From: Candidatus Mesenet endosymbiont of Agriotes lineatus
GTDB lineage: Bacteria > Pseudomonadota > Alphaproteobacteria > Rickettsiales > Anaplasmataceae
Direction of reading: 5' to 3'
NCBI RefSeq assembly: GCF_964019585.1
Contig: NZ_OZ026454.1
Span: 1,410,811 to 1,474,810 of the forward strand
DNA: 64,000 bases
Translations under genes and position numbers: made by a program
In this document: piece after piece, positions 1 to 8,152 of the stretch
Position numbering within the stretch: the stretch's first letter is position 1
Layout of the letters: each line of letters opens with the position of its first letter
Notes under the pieces: generated by a model
What the model was told of the DNA's origin: nothing
What the model saw: only the letters and a program-made list of their open reading frames with translations
The model's database searches: none

Positions 1-463
1 GCAAATATGCTTCTGGAGAACCAAGGCCATAAATACAAGAAACACTAGCTACAACTATAACATCAGGTCTCTCAAGCAGAGAACGCGTAGCGGAGTGCCT
101 AAGTAAATCTATTCTTTCATTTATAACTGAATCCTTTTCAATATAAGTGTCAGTTTGTGGTAAATAAGCTTCCGGCTGATAATAATCATAATAAGAAACA
201 AAATACTCTACAGCATTACCTGGAAAAAACGCTTTCATTTCTTCATATAACTGTGCTGCTAAAGTTTTATTGTGAGCAATAATAAGAGCTGGCCTTTGTG
301 TTCTCTCTATAATATTTGCAGCAGTGAAAGTTTTACCTGAACCAGTAATACCCAAAAGTACTTGATCTTTTTTGCCACTTTCAAGCCCTAAAGTTAGCTC
401 ATCAATAGCTTTAGGTTGATCACCTGTAGGCTTAAAATTTGCAGAGATCTTAAAAGCATTCAT
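1..463 (-). CDS. uvrB: UvrABC excision nuclease subunit B, N-terminal part (partial at left edge)
   Basis: UvrB is the helicase-like damage-verification subunit of UvrABC nucleotide excision repair. It acts in the cytoplasm, receiving DNA from UvrA and recruiting UvrC. The reading frame starts at an ATG (461-463) and runs off the window, giving about 154 residues. Visible are the N-terminal stretch with TGDQP, the Walker A motif GSGKT (residues 41-45), and the aromatic beta-hairpin region [10 protein letters not shown] (91-100) that inserts between DNA strands. The start lies 10 bases after the stop of the FKBP-like gene, so ispA, the FKBP-like gene and uvrB probably form one leftward transcription unit. 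The family is about 650-680 residues, so roughly three quarters lies outside the window. The identification is secure. Confidence 0.97.
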   Translation of the reverse strand, partial: MNAFKISANFKPTGDQPKAIDELTLGLESGKKDQVLLGITGSGKTFTAANIIERTQRPALIIAHNKTLAAQLYEEMKAFFPGNAVEYFVSYYDYYQPEAYLPQTDTYIEKDSVINERIDLLRHSATRSLLERPDVIVVASVSCIYGLGSPEAYL

Positions 464-473
464 AAGCTTAAGG

Positions 474-1472
474 TCAATTCAGATCATTACTCTGTACTAC
501 ACTAAGGTTAATAATTGCCACATTCTTTTCATCAGGTTTTATATGATCTATAACCATATCATTAGTAGTTGTAAGAAGATCAGAAGGAGAAATTATTGTC
601 CGCTTTCCCCCCTCTTGTATTTTTAGAACTCCAAGTTCAATAGCTAGTGGTACCTTACCATCACCAACTTTAAAACGTGCAGATTGGTTGTCAGTAAATA
701 ATTCACCATTATGCTTGCGCACCGAATAGTTTATCTCTACCTCATCACCACACATTACTGGCATACCACTTGTATAGTTTGCATCATCAAAAATCATTAA
801 ATTATCAACTGAAGATGGAGACTCAGTTTTAACAGAGAGAAGTTTTATATAGTAGGATTTTTTATCACTGGTATTTGCATCCTCTGCATTATCCATATTA
901 TGGTTAATCAATATAATGCGTTCCCCACCTTCTTTCATACCAATTATTCCTAAGTCCAATTCTTTTTCCTCCCCTATCTTACGCTCAGAGGTAGAACTGA
1001 TGTTAAGATTCATAAACTTTTGCAAATACTGTTCCTTATTTAGGATATTATCATAATTTAAGAGCTTATACACCTGTAATGAAACCTTGCTTCCGCATAG
1101 AGCTTTTTTACCATTACCATAGCTTATGTCATAAAAATTTACTAAATCTTTAAATTCTTTTTGCTTTCTTATTTTCTTCAAGTAATCAAGTAGCCCATGT
1201 TTTTCTATATAATAGTCAATTCTAGCCTCAAGAATAGGCTTTAGCAAAGAAAAAGCTATTGTCTGGATAATCCCATCATTTAAATTATTGATCTCATATC
1301 CTTTGTCTGGCTTTTTTTCTGCCTTGCCTACATCACCTTTATTTGTAAAATAAGAAACAGATAAACTAAAAGTAGTAATAAGTAAGGTAATTACAACTCC
1401 TATCCATAGCAACTTGGGCACAAGTTTTTTCACTACAAATTTCTTAAGTAACTTGAACACAAACTCTTCCAT
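474..1472 (-). CDS. Membrane-anchored protein with two divergent FKBP-like domains
   Basis: This 332-residue protein has one N-terminal membrane segment (about residues 20-42, after a lysine-rich stretch), so it is probably an inner-membrane protein facing the periplasm. Two stretches resemble FKBP-type peptidyl-prolyl isomerases. The clearer one is C-terminal (about 225-330), with the pattern [15 protein letters not shown], then [15 protein letters not shown] weaker copy (about 120-200) has GSKVSLQVY followed by [15 protein letters not shown]. Typical FKBP active-site aromatics are not obvious, so it may be a chaperone-like or inactive relative. It overlaps the ispA stop by one base (TAATG), suggesting translational coupling, and precedes uvrB. 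The FKBP call is by pattern only and function is unknown. Confidence 0.6.
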   Translation of the reverse strand: MEEFVFKLLKKFVVKKLVPKLLWIGVVITLLITTFSLSVSYFTNKGDVGKAEKKPDKGYEINNLNDGIIQTIAFSLLKPILEARIDYYIEKHGLLDYLKKIRKQKEFKDLVNFYDISYGNGKKALCGSKVSLQVYKLLNYDNILNKEQYLQKFMNLNISSTSERKIGEEKELDLGIIGMKEGGERIILINHNMDNAEDANTSDKKSYYIKLLSVKTESPSSVDNLMIFDDANYTSGMPVMCGDEVEINYSVRKHNGELFTDNQSARFKVGDGKVPLAIELGVLKIQEGGKRTIISPSDLLTTTNDMVIDHIKPDEKNVAIINLSVVQSNDLN

Positions 1473-2278
1473 TACAAATCTCTTATTAACTCTACCACAG
1501 AGTATAAATAATTAGTTCTATTTAAAAATAAATTAAGGTAATTAGCTGCATCATCAAGTAACTTTTTTATGTATTCTTTCGTATTTTCTAAACCTATTGA
1601 AAGTACAATATTACTTGTTTCATTCTTTTGCAAATAGTCATTAAGGTCATCTTTTGCTTGAAATGCAAGACCGATCTTTATTCCATAGCTTGATAAAGCT
1701 TTGCATTCTTCACCTGACGCTCCACCCATTATTGCTCCAATTTCACATGCAGCAGAAAAAAGTTTAGCAGTTTTTAGCAAATGCACGTCATGTACTTTAC
1801 CAACATTGCTAGCAACCAAATCCAAAACCTGCCCTCCTACCATACCATTATATCCAATAGCAGTAGATAAAGTCTTAATTACTCTGACGCATTTATTACT
1901 ATCCTCTATAGAAGTAGATAGTACTTCAAATGCCAAAGTAAGCAATGCATCTCCAGCAAGTATTGCAGTTGCTTCGTCAAATTTTTTATGACATGCTGGT
2001 TGACCTCGACGAAAGTCACTGTTATCCATACAAGGCAAGTCGTCATGTATTAAGGAATAAACATGGATAAACTCAACTGCAGCTGCAACTTTTAAAATTT
2101 CTTTTATTCCAAAAATCCAAGAAGAGGCAAAAACAAGAAATGGCCGCAAATGCTTAGCAGGAGCAAGAACGCTATAACGCATAGCTAAATGTAATCTATT
2201 AGAATTATCTTGAGGCAATATTCTATGTATTTCACTAACAAGCAATCTGCTAAAATCAGTTATAGTAAGATCAGACAA
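1472..2278 (-). CDS. ispA: Polyprenyl diphosphate synthase (farnesyl/geranylgeranyl type)
   Basis: This enzyme condenses isopentenyl diphosphate with allylic diphosphates to make C15-C20 prenyl chains, precursors for undecaprenyl phosphate and quinone tails. The 268-residue protein has both aspartate-rich motifs, DDLPCMD (79-85) and KDDLND (209-214), plus HLRP (43-46) and GQVLD (149-153). It is a little shorter than E. coli IspA (about 299). An in-frame TAG sits immediately before the TTG at 2278. An AAGGA-type ribosome binding site precedes it at suitable spacing, and the next ATG would remove conserved N-terminal sequence, so TTG is taken as the start. The stop overlaps the next gene's ATG by one base. 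Product chain length cannot be set from sequence alone. Confidence 0.93.
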   Translation of the reverse strand: MSDLTITDFSRLLVSEIHRILPQDNSNRLHLAMRYSVLAPAKHLRPFLVFASSWIFGIKEILKVAAAVEFIHVYSLIHDDLPCMDNSDFRRGQPACHKKFDEATAILAGDALLTLAFEVLSTSIEDSNKCVRVIKTLSTAIGYNGMVGGQVLDLVASNVGKVHDVHLLKTAKLFSAACEIGAIMGGASGEECKALSSYGIKIGLAFQAKDDLNDYLQKNETSNIVLSIGLENTKEYIKKLLDDAANYLNLFLNRTNYLYSVVELIRDL

Positions 2279-2449
2279 CTACTTAATCCTTTTTTGAACA
2301 ATATAACTTATTATTTAATAAAGTTTTGCAAATATTTGAACTTATATACCATCAAAAAATCTCAAAACTTTATTTTCTATAAATTAAATTTTCATAAATA
2401 TTCTACTATTATTGAAGTTTTGTTCTTTACAAGGAATTAGAATAAAAAA

Positions 2450-2509
2450 ATGAAAAAAGCTTTTCTATTCTTCATTATATTTTTCTTAAGTTCTTTCCTT
2501 ATCAATTGA
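2450..2509 (+). pseudogene. Possible dead start of a small secreted or lipoprotein gene
   Basis: A 19-codon frame begins at ATG 2450 with two lysines and a hydrophobic run (FLFFIIFFLSSFLIN), as in a signal peptide, and stops at TGA 2507-2509. A single base change from TGT or TGC to TGA at that codon would remove a lipobox-type cysteine. The frame continues for only a few codons to a TAG. This may be chance in AT-rich DNA. Confidence 0.22.
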
Positions 2510-2781
2510 ACCAACACCCGAGTATAGAAACATTATATACCCCTGATTCTACACATCTTTTGAACTATCTCTTTTGCTTCTTGTCTTATCTTACCCTATT
2601 TTCAGGCAAATTCTATACTATATGATCTACATAACATCCCTTCAAATCCCTTTCCTTTGATTATATTATTGTAAAAATGGACTTCAAGTTTCAGGTTGTT
2701 CTCCCAAATTTGAGACGATACCACAGGTTAGTTGTTTAGTCCCATCAAGTAATGGTATTCCTTAGTAGAAAAGGAGATATT

Positions 2782-2885
2782 ATGGGACAGATATTACACA
2801 AACGCGCCAATACGCTGTGCGAACAGAATTACAGCGTTACAATCGCGCAGTTAAGTAAACAATATAACCCGAATACTCCCTTTTT
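2782..2885 (+). mobile_element. IS481-type transposase N-terminal remnant
   Basis: From ATG 2782, after an AAGGAG ribosome binding site, the sequence reads MGQILHKRANT. A shifted frame then gives AVRTELQR and another gives QLSKQYNPN. In IS481-family transposases these pieces join as the N-terminal helix-turn-helix region. Here frameshifts separate them and nothing downstream continues the protein, so this is a short dead fragment. The rest of 2281-3069 holds no gene I can support. Confidence 0.6.
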
Positions 2886-2901
2886 AAAACTTCTCTCATT
2901 T

Positions 2902-3010
2902 CTGTGCATTCAAGTACTATGAGCTAAAATCGAGAGATAAAATAGAGTACTAATTCTCTTTTAGATTAGTTATATTTTTATTATCCAATTGGCTAGTTTT
3001 GAATGCACAG
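2902..3010. repeat. 109-bp segment bounded by perfect 12-bp inverted repeats
   Basis: CTGTGCATTCAA (2902-2913) is perfectly repeated in inverse as TTGAATGCACAG (2999-3010). The interior has no coding potential. It lies just upstream of tRNA-Leu and next to the IS481 remnant. It could be a miniature element or the ends of a deleted insertion sequence. No target duplication was recognised. Confidence 0.5.
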
Positions 3011-3069
3011 CATAATTTAACTAAAATTTTCTTCTTATTAGGATTTATGATAATATAATTCAAATGTTA

Positions 3070-3152
3070 GCCTTTGTGGTGGAATGGTAGACACGATAGA
3101 CTCAAAATCTATTGCTTGCAAAAGCATGCCGGTTCAAGTCCGGCCAAAGGTA
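3070..3152 (+). tRNA. tRNA-Leu (anticodon CAA)
   Basis: Acceptor stem GCCTTTG (3070-3076) pairs with CAAAGGT (3145-3151, one G-T pair) and is followed by discriminator A. The anticodon stem ATAGA/TCTAT encloses loop CTCAAAA, giving anticodon CAA, which reads UUG. A class II variable arm (TGCTTGCAAAAGCA) and T-arm GGTTCAAGTCC are present. The 83-nt length fits tRNA-Leu. Confidence 0.95.
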
Positions 3153-3156
3153 CATT

Positions 3157-4764
3157 TTAAAAATACACATCATTCACATAATTTGCTACATATTCAACTA
3201 AACTACATGCAGCAGTATCACTAGCAAGATCTATATCACGTGCTTTCACTTGCATTTCATGCGAACTACACTCAATATCTCCTCTGTTTATAGTAAATGC
3301 AGGAGAATCGTAAGAATGATCCTGAGCATTTATATGATTATTGAAATAATGAAATTTATTTTGACTATCGTAGTAACCAAATTCGTCTATGAGTGATCCT
3401 ATCTTTTTTCCTCCATTGCCTATCTCATACACGTCTACACCATGCTGACTAGAATTTGAATAACTAGCACTGTTCATTTTAACAACAAATGATGGGCTTG
3501 AGCCATTTTTGGCATAATATTTTTCAAAATCAATATTTTTTATACTCTTAAGATTTTCTGGACTAATTAGCTTGTAGTCACTTGGGATCTTATAATATTC
3601 TTGTCCGCCTTCATTACAGAAGGCTAACTTATACCCATCTTCTTCAGTTCTTATCACTTTTAAGAAGTGATATTGCGGTGGCAGATCAATACTAACTTGA
3701 GGGTTGAAGTGGTCATAGATATAAATCCTATTGTCAAAAAAGTAGTGTCCTACCGAAGAAAAAGTACCAATCTTATTACCTTCTAGTTTTATCTCAGCTT
3801 CATATCTACCCGCTACTTCGTTACCTCTTACGAATTCTACTTTTACTTCTTGAGGTATGACGTTTACCCCCTGTGAGATCGTTTTGATCTCTTTAGTTAT
3901 TGCCTGATCAAAAGCTTGATCTTGGTGAGCAAAGTCAGCTACCCGTTGGTTAAGCTCATCGAGATCATTCTTCTTAGCAAGCTCCTTCAGATCGTCTTTT
4001 TCAACAAGGTTTTTTAAATCAAGTTTTTCATCGTCCTTAATACCTAAATCTTCCTTCTTGACAAGATCCTTTATCTTATCAGTTTCATCTTTAATACCTT
4101 CAACTTTCCTGGTAAGGTCGCCTAGATCGCTCTTCTTAGCAAGGCCTTGTAGATCAGCTGTCTTAGCAAGTTCCTTTAGATCATTCTTTTGAGCAAGATT
4201 ACTGAGATCAGGTATATCATCTTTTTTAGCAAGGTTGCTTATATCAGGTAGATCGGTTGTTTTAGCAAGATCCTTTATCTTATCAGTCTCAGTTTTAATA
4301 TCCTTTATCTTATCAGTAGCATCTTTAATACCTTTAACTTCCTTAGTAAGGTCATCGAGATCATTCTTTTTAGCAAGTTCCTTTAAATCAACACTTTCTT
4401 TTTCAACACCCAAATCTTCCTTCTTGACAAGATTCTTTAGATCACTCTTCTCAGCAAGCTTCTTTAAATCAACACTTTCTTTTTCAACACCCAAATCTGA
4501 TTTTTTAACAAGGTTTTCTAAATCACCAAGCATACCCTTTACTAACATTAAAAGTGTTTTTGGTTCAATACGAAGGTCAAAAAAATAACTATGCAAACAC
4601 TCATCTAATTTTTTAACTTCATCAGCAATCTCTCTTTTACCATCATCGTCTTTATTCAATTTTGCATATGCATCGAGCCATTTTGTTACCTCTGGTTCGA
4701 ACTTATTTTCCATAAACTGACATATTTCTTTTGGCATCCTTTTAAGATCATCGCACTTACTCAT
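3157..4764 (-). CDS. Coiled-coil repeat protein, paralogue A (Wolbachia-type, function unknown)
   Basis: This 535-residue protein has an N-terminal domain (about 1-85), a long middle (about 85-290) of near-repeats built on LAKKxDLxxL/LVKKEDLG units, and a C-terminal domain (about 300-535) rich in aromatic and polar residues. The repeats are charged and regularly spaced leucines suggest an extended coiled coil. No signal peptide or membrane segment is seen. The C-terminal domain, including HGVDVYEIG, IGSLIDEFGYYD and LASDTAACSLVEYVANYVN, is closely shared with the protein at 6412-7899, so the two are paralogues from a local duplication. It is transcribed divergently from dut. The layout (stalk plus conserved head) resembles secreted or fibre-like effectors, but that is inference. 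Confidence 0.8.
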   Translation of the reverse strand: MSKCDDLKRMPKEICQFMENKFEPEVTKWLDAYAKLNKDDDGKREIADEVKKLDECLHSYFFDLRIEPKTLLMLVKGMLGDLENLVKKSDLGVEKESVDLKKLAEKSDLKNLVKKEDLGVEKESVDLKELAKKNDLDDLTKEVKGIKDATDKIKDIKTETDKIKDLAKTTDLPDISNLAKKDDIPDLSNLAQKNDLKELAKTADLQGLAKKSDLGDLTRKVEGIKDETDKIKDLVKKEDLGIKDDEKLDLKNLVEKDDLKELAKKNDLDELNQRVADFAHQDQAFDQAITKEIKTISQGVNVIPQEVKVEFVRGNEVAGRYEAEIKLEGNKIGTFSSVGHYFFDNRIYIYDHFNPQVSIDLPPQYHFLKVIRTEEDGYKLAFCNEGGQEYYKIPSDYKLISPENLKSIKNIDFEKYYAKNGSSPSFVVKMNSASYSNSSQHGVDVYEIGNGGKKIGSLIDEFGYYDSQNKFHYFNNHINAQDHSYDSPAFTINRGDIECSSHEMQVKARDIDLASDTAACSLVEYVANYVNDVYF

Positions 4765-4898
4765 ATTCTATTATTAATTAGTGTGAAAATAATGTGACAA
4801 CATTAGGTTAAGTTTATACTAAGCGGTGTAACTCATTCTTATAGAAAGAATTGTACGTTTAAGATACACTTGCTAGATATATTACATTTACTTAAGAT

Positions 4899-5342
4899 AT
4901 GCTTATTGAAATAAAAACACTTCCTCACTATGAGGGTCTGCTGCTTCCGTCTTATGCAACACTACAAAGTGCAGGAATGGATCTTTATGCAGCTATAGAT
5001 AATCCCGTTAACATAGAGCCGATGAACAGGGAATTGATTCCGGCTGGCATTGCAATTTCAATACCAGATTATTGCGAAGGGCAGATACGCCCAAGGTCGG
5101 GCCTAGCAATGAAATTTGGCATAATAGTACTTAATTCACCAGGTACTATAGATTCAGACTATCAGGGAGAGATAAAAGTTTGTTTGATCAATCTAAGTGA
5201 TAAATTATATATTATAAATAGGGGAGATAGAATAGCACAAATTATAATTAGTCCAATAGTTAAAGTAGAGTGGCAACTGGTTGATGAATTTAATGAAGAA
5301 ACTAAGCGTGGTAGTGGGGGATTTGGCTCAACTGGCATTTAA
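4899..5342 (+). CDS. dut: dUTP diphosphatase
   Basis: Dut hydrolyses dUTP to dUMP and pyrophosphate, keeping uracil out of DNA and supplying dUMP for thymidylate synthesis. It acts as a cytoplasmic homotrimer. All five family motifs are present in 147 residues: AGMDLYA (25-31), RPRSGLA (64-70), NSPGTIDSDYQGEIKV (79-94), RGDRIAQ (108-114) and RGSGGFGSTG (137-146), the last being the C-terminal P-loop-like arm. Length matches bacterial homologues (about 145-155). It is divergent from repeat gene A. A remnant of mpg lies 12 bases downstream, as dut and mpg were adjacent in the ancestral unit. A decayed second dut copy is at 8025-8133. Confidence 0.97.
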   Translation: MLIEIKTLPHYEGLLLPSYATLQSAGMDLYAAIDNPVNIEPMNRELIPAGIAISIPDYCEGQIRPRSGLAMKFGIIVLNSPGTIDSDYQGEIKVCLINLSDKLYIINRGDRIAQIIISPIVKVEWQLVDEFNEETKRGSGGFGSTGI

Positions 5343-5354
5343 CATATATCTAAA

Positions 5355-5491
5355 ATGACAGATAATCTAATACTTACAAGATGTTTCTATAGTCCTTACT
5401 GTTCTGCATTGGCAAAAATCTAAAATTCTTTGGATTATCACAAAAACAGAAGCATATATTGGACAGGAAAATCCAATATGCCATGCATCTA
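5355..5491 (+). pseudogene. Broken duplicate of the mpg 5' end
   Basis: From ATG 5355 the sequence closely follows the start of the intact mpg gene at 8153, including the block encoding TEAYIGQE, but with small deletions and frame breaks. Similarity ends at about 5491, where an IS5-type element begins. This is the dead mpg copy of duplication unit A. Confidence 0.85.
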
Positions 5492-6254
5492 GGCAGTGTC
5501 AACATTTAAAAAGATGGTTAAAAGCAGCTAATATAGCAAGTTTAAGGAGAAATTTAAAAAAACAATAAAAAACTGCAAAAATTCTGCTTCCATGGTTTAA
5601 AACATATATGATATAAAGAGAGAGCCAATCTGGAGAGATTGAGGCTGTAGAGGCGGCCTTTAAAGTGGCAGATGTATAGGAAAAGAAGATCTGAATATAT
5701 TGAATAGGATCTTTGGCGACCTACTGAATAGTTTTAGCTATTTTAGGCTCTTTTGCCTAGAGTAAGGGTTGATATCCTTATAGTTATATGCCTTAAAACA
5801 TATAACCATAGCGCTTCCAATTATCAACTGGTAGTCTTTTCATGGTGGGAATCCGTGAAAAGGGCTAAAAACGCTCCTCTCTCTGATGTTGTACACCTCT
5901 CCAGATTGGCACTAAATCAACAATAGGTCGATTAAAAAATCAACACACAATTCCTAAATCAAATTCTTTTTAACATCTTTTTTCAATTCCCTTTTATCTT
6001 TTAATTCTTTTTCTCATATTTTATGAAAAATCTAAGTAGTTGCAAAATACCAAATTATTGATTAATTTCACTGAGCTGTGCTTTGATACGGTATCGCCAG
6101 GGTATAAATATTACAAATATTAAATGCTGCTTGCGTAATGTCATTTCTTTGATCGGGCGTTAATTATCGGATTTCCCAATGCATTAACATGAATTTTTGT
6201 TGTTTTGCTGTGTCTAAAAAGAAACATTATATTTTTTTAATGTCGACACTACCT
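5491..6254 (-). mobile_element. IS5-family element remnant with imperfect terminal inverted repeats
   Basis: The left end (AGGCAGTGTCAACATT, from 5491) and right end (AATGTCGACACTACCT, to 6254) are imperfect inverted repeats of about 22 bp. Read leftward from about 6195, the DNA encodes VNALGNPI and then, in a shifted frame, QRNDITQAAFN, typical of IS5-group transposases before the second catalytic Asp. No long frame remains. The element ends the mpg remnant. The 287-nt inverted-repeat structure at 5624-5910 sits inside it. Confidence 0.6.
5624..5910. other. 287-nt structured segment with perfect 14-bp terminal inverted repeat
   Basis: GCCAATCTGGAGAG (5624-5637) and CTCTCCAGATTGGC (5897-5910) are perfect inverted repeats. 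Between them are further hairpins: AGGC/GCCT around TCTTTT, the 7-bp stem TTATATG/CATATAA, and a stem starting CTTTTCA paired with TGAAAAG. No reading frame is present. Base composition is less AT-rich than the flanks. It could be a miniature mobile element or a structured RNA inserted in the IS5 remnant. RNase P RNA, tmRNA and 6S RNA were considered and their hallmark sequences were not found. Confidence 0.45.
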
Positions 6255-6411
6255 AAGAACCCGTTTAAAATCTTCATAAAAAAGAAGAATGAAGGAAAAT
6301 CTGTAAACTGACATTAAGCTTCCGTTTATAATTTTCCCACCTTTCTTCTTGTTCGTTATTCTTACTTTATCGCATCTTTTTTGATTCTTAACAAACTCGT
6401 ACAACTTAAAC

Positions 6412-7899
6412 TTAAAAATATACACCATTTACATAATTTGCTACATATTCAACTAAACTACATGTAGCAGTATCACTAGCAAGATCTATATCACCTGTAC
6501 CCTCATGCATCTTATGCAAGCTACACTTATTATCCTGTCCTTTATTAATGGTAAACAAAAGAGAATCATAAGAATGGTCTTGGGCATCTATATAATTATT
6601 GGAATAATGAAATTTACCTTGACTATCGTAGTAACCAAATTCATCTATGAGTGATCCTATCTCTTTTCCTCCATCGCCTATCTCATACACATCTACACCA
6701 TGCTGGTGAGAATTTGGATTTGGATAACTATCGCTGCTCATTTTAGCAATAAACGATGGATTTGAGCCATTTTTATTATAATATTTTTCGAAATCAATAT
6801 TTTTTATACTTTTAATATCTATCGGATTTATTAGTCTATGATCATTCGGAACATCATAATATGATTCACCACCTTTATTGCAGAAAGCTAATTTATATTT
6901 GCCTTCTTCAGTTTTTACTACTGTTAAAAAGTGAAATTGTGATGGCAAGTCGATACTAATTTCAGGTCTGAGATGATCATAAACATAAATAGTGCCCTCA
7001 TAAAAATAGTACCCCTCTGGAGAAAAAATACCAATTTTGCTACTGCCATCTGCTAATTGTATCTCAGCTTCATATTTACCTGCTATCTCATTACCCTTGA
7101 CTAGTTTCACTTTTGCTTCTTGAGACATAGTATTTGTTCTTTGTGACACCGTTGCGATTTGATCAGTTGTTGCCTTATAAAAGGTTTCATCCTTTTGAAC
7201 TAAATCAGCTACTTGTTGATTAAGAGTGGCAAAATCATCAGTTTTAGCTAGGTCTTTTAAATCATCTGTCTTAGCAAGCTTCTCTAGATCATCTGTCTTA
7301 GCAAGCTTCTCTAGATCATCTGTTTTGGCAAGCTTCTCTAGATCATCTGTTTTGGCAAGCTTATCAATTTTACTAGTAGCAGTTTTGATGCTGTTAACCT
7401 CTTGAGCAAGACTCTTTAGATCCTGTTCTTTTGCAAGGCCATCCAAGTTAACTGGTGCATTAGTAGGACTGTTGATTTGTTTGGTAAGATCCTTTATATC
7501 ATCTTTTTTAGCAAGCTGTTTTAGATCAAAATTTGCGTTTTTAATACCTAAATCCCCTTTTGTGACAAGGTTATCTAAATCCCCTTTTTTAATGAAACCC
7601 TTTAAATCATTTATCTTAACCATGCTCTTCAAATCATCTGTTTTGGCAAGACTGTCTATCTTTTTATAAATATTATCTAAAGCTGGAATAAATGCATCAG
7701 CTGTAATACCAACTTCTTTAAAAAAAGTGTGATATTCTTGATCCAACAGTGTCAATATTCCACTGAAGTGATCTTTATACTTCTCGTCTATACTCTTATA
7801 CACTTTTCTTGAATCATCAATCAATTGATTGAAATTATTACATAGTGTTTTCGCAGGTTCTTTTTGGACGTCACACAATTTCTTAGTCTCTTCTCCCAT
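6412..7899 (-). CDS. Coiled-coil repeat protein, paralogue B (Wolbachia-type, function unknown)
   Basis: This 495-residue paralogue of the protein at 3157-4764 shares its three-part plan: an N-terminal domain (about 1-85), a leucine- and charge-rich repeat region (about 85-245) and a conserved C-terminal domain (about 255-495) with HGVDVYEIG, IGSLIDEFGYYD and LASDTATCSLVEYVANYVN. The repeat region includes consecutive 9-residue units LAKTDDLEK, encoded by exact or near-exact 27-bp DNA repeats. That points to recent repeat expansion, whereas the A copy has more diverged units. No signal peptide or membrane helix is seen. It has a purine-rich ribosome binding site (AGGGAGAA) before the ATG. Its role is unknown; a secreted effector or structural fibre are possible readings. 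Confidence 0.8.
   Translation of the reverse strand: MGEETKKLCDVQKEPAKTLCNNFNQLIDDSRKVYKSIDEKYKDHFSGILTLLDQEYHTFFKEVGITADAFIPALDNIYKKIDSLAKTDDLKSMVKINDLKGFIKKGDLDNLVTKGDLGIKNANFDLKQLAKKDDIKDLTKQINSPTNAPVNLDGLAKEQDLKSLAQEVNSIKTATSKIDKLAKTDDLEKLAKTDDLEKLAKTDDLEKLAKTDDLKDLAKTDDFATLNQQVADLVQKDETFYKATTDQIATVSQRTNTMSQEAKVKLVKGNEIAGKYEAEIQLADGSSKIGIFSPEGYYFYEGTIYVYDHLRPEISIDLPSQFHFLTVVKTEEGKYKLAFCNKGGESYYDVPNDHRLINPIDIKSIKNIDFEKYYNKNGSNPSFIAKMSSDSYPNPNSHQHGVDVYEIGDGGKEIGSLIDEFGYYDSQGKFHYSNNYIDAQDHSYDSLLFTINKGQDNKCSLHKMHEGTGDIDLASDTATCSLVEYVANYVNGVYF
7261..7368 (-). repeat. Four tandem 27-bp coding repeats
   Basis: Units begin at 7261, 7288, 7315 and 7342. Each contains AGCAAGCTTCTCTAGATCAT or a near copy and encodes one 9-residue LAKTDDLEK-type unit on the minus strand. 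The length is a multiple of three, so copy number can change without breaking the frame. Confidence 0.85.
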
Positions 7900-8024
7900 A
7901 TAATTCTCCCTTAATTATCAATTATCTGTAAATAACACGAAAGTATTAATCTTATACTAAAAATAGTATAATTCATTTTACAACAAGAGTTGTACGTTAA
8001 GGTACATTACGTTGACTAATGAAG

Positions 8025-8133
8025 ATGCTTATCAGAATCAAATTTATAATTGCCACTATCTTATGCAATACTATAAAATACAGAAAAAGAAATTAAACAC
8101 AGCAATAGATGGTTTAGTTTAACTGACATTTAG
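8025..8133 (+). pseudogene. Decayed, internally deleted dut copy
   Basis: ATG CTT ATC (8025) matches the dut start, followed by CTTATGCAATACTA and AGCAATAGATG blocks that match codons early in dut. After a large internal deletion, the end (ACTGACATTTAG) matches the dut 3' end. It lies 19 bases before mpg, as the functional dut once did in this copy. Confidence 0.8.
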
Positions 8134-8152
8134 CACATATCCAAAACAGTTT

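Larger units (their letters stand above)
3157..5491. repeat. Tandem segmental duplication, copy A
   Basis: Copy A holds the repeat gene (3157-4764), the divergent intergenic region, intact dut (4899-5342) and a broken mpg start (5355-5491). The same order recurs in copy B (6412-8315). The intergenic regions share a GTTGTACGTT-like block just before dut, and the 3' ends of the two repeat genes match closely. Confidence 0.85.

Noticed and set aside
1701..1991. Plus-strand frame of 96 residues within ispA
   Set aside because: Antisense to a well-supported gene with low-complexity translation; a shadow frame.
4235..4588. Plus-strand frame of 117 residues opposite the coiled-coil repeat gene
   Set aside because: Its Ser/Phe-rich repetitive product is simply the complement of the repeats.
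5624..5910. RNase P RNA, tmRNA, 6S RNA or a riboswitch
   Set aside because: The hallmark blocks of each (for example the RNase P GAGGAAAGTC core or a tmRNA tRNA-like end) were not found.
7261..7368. Possible CRISPR array
   Set aside because: The 27-bp units are directly adjacent without spacers and encode protein repeats in frame.
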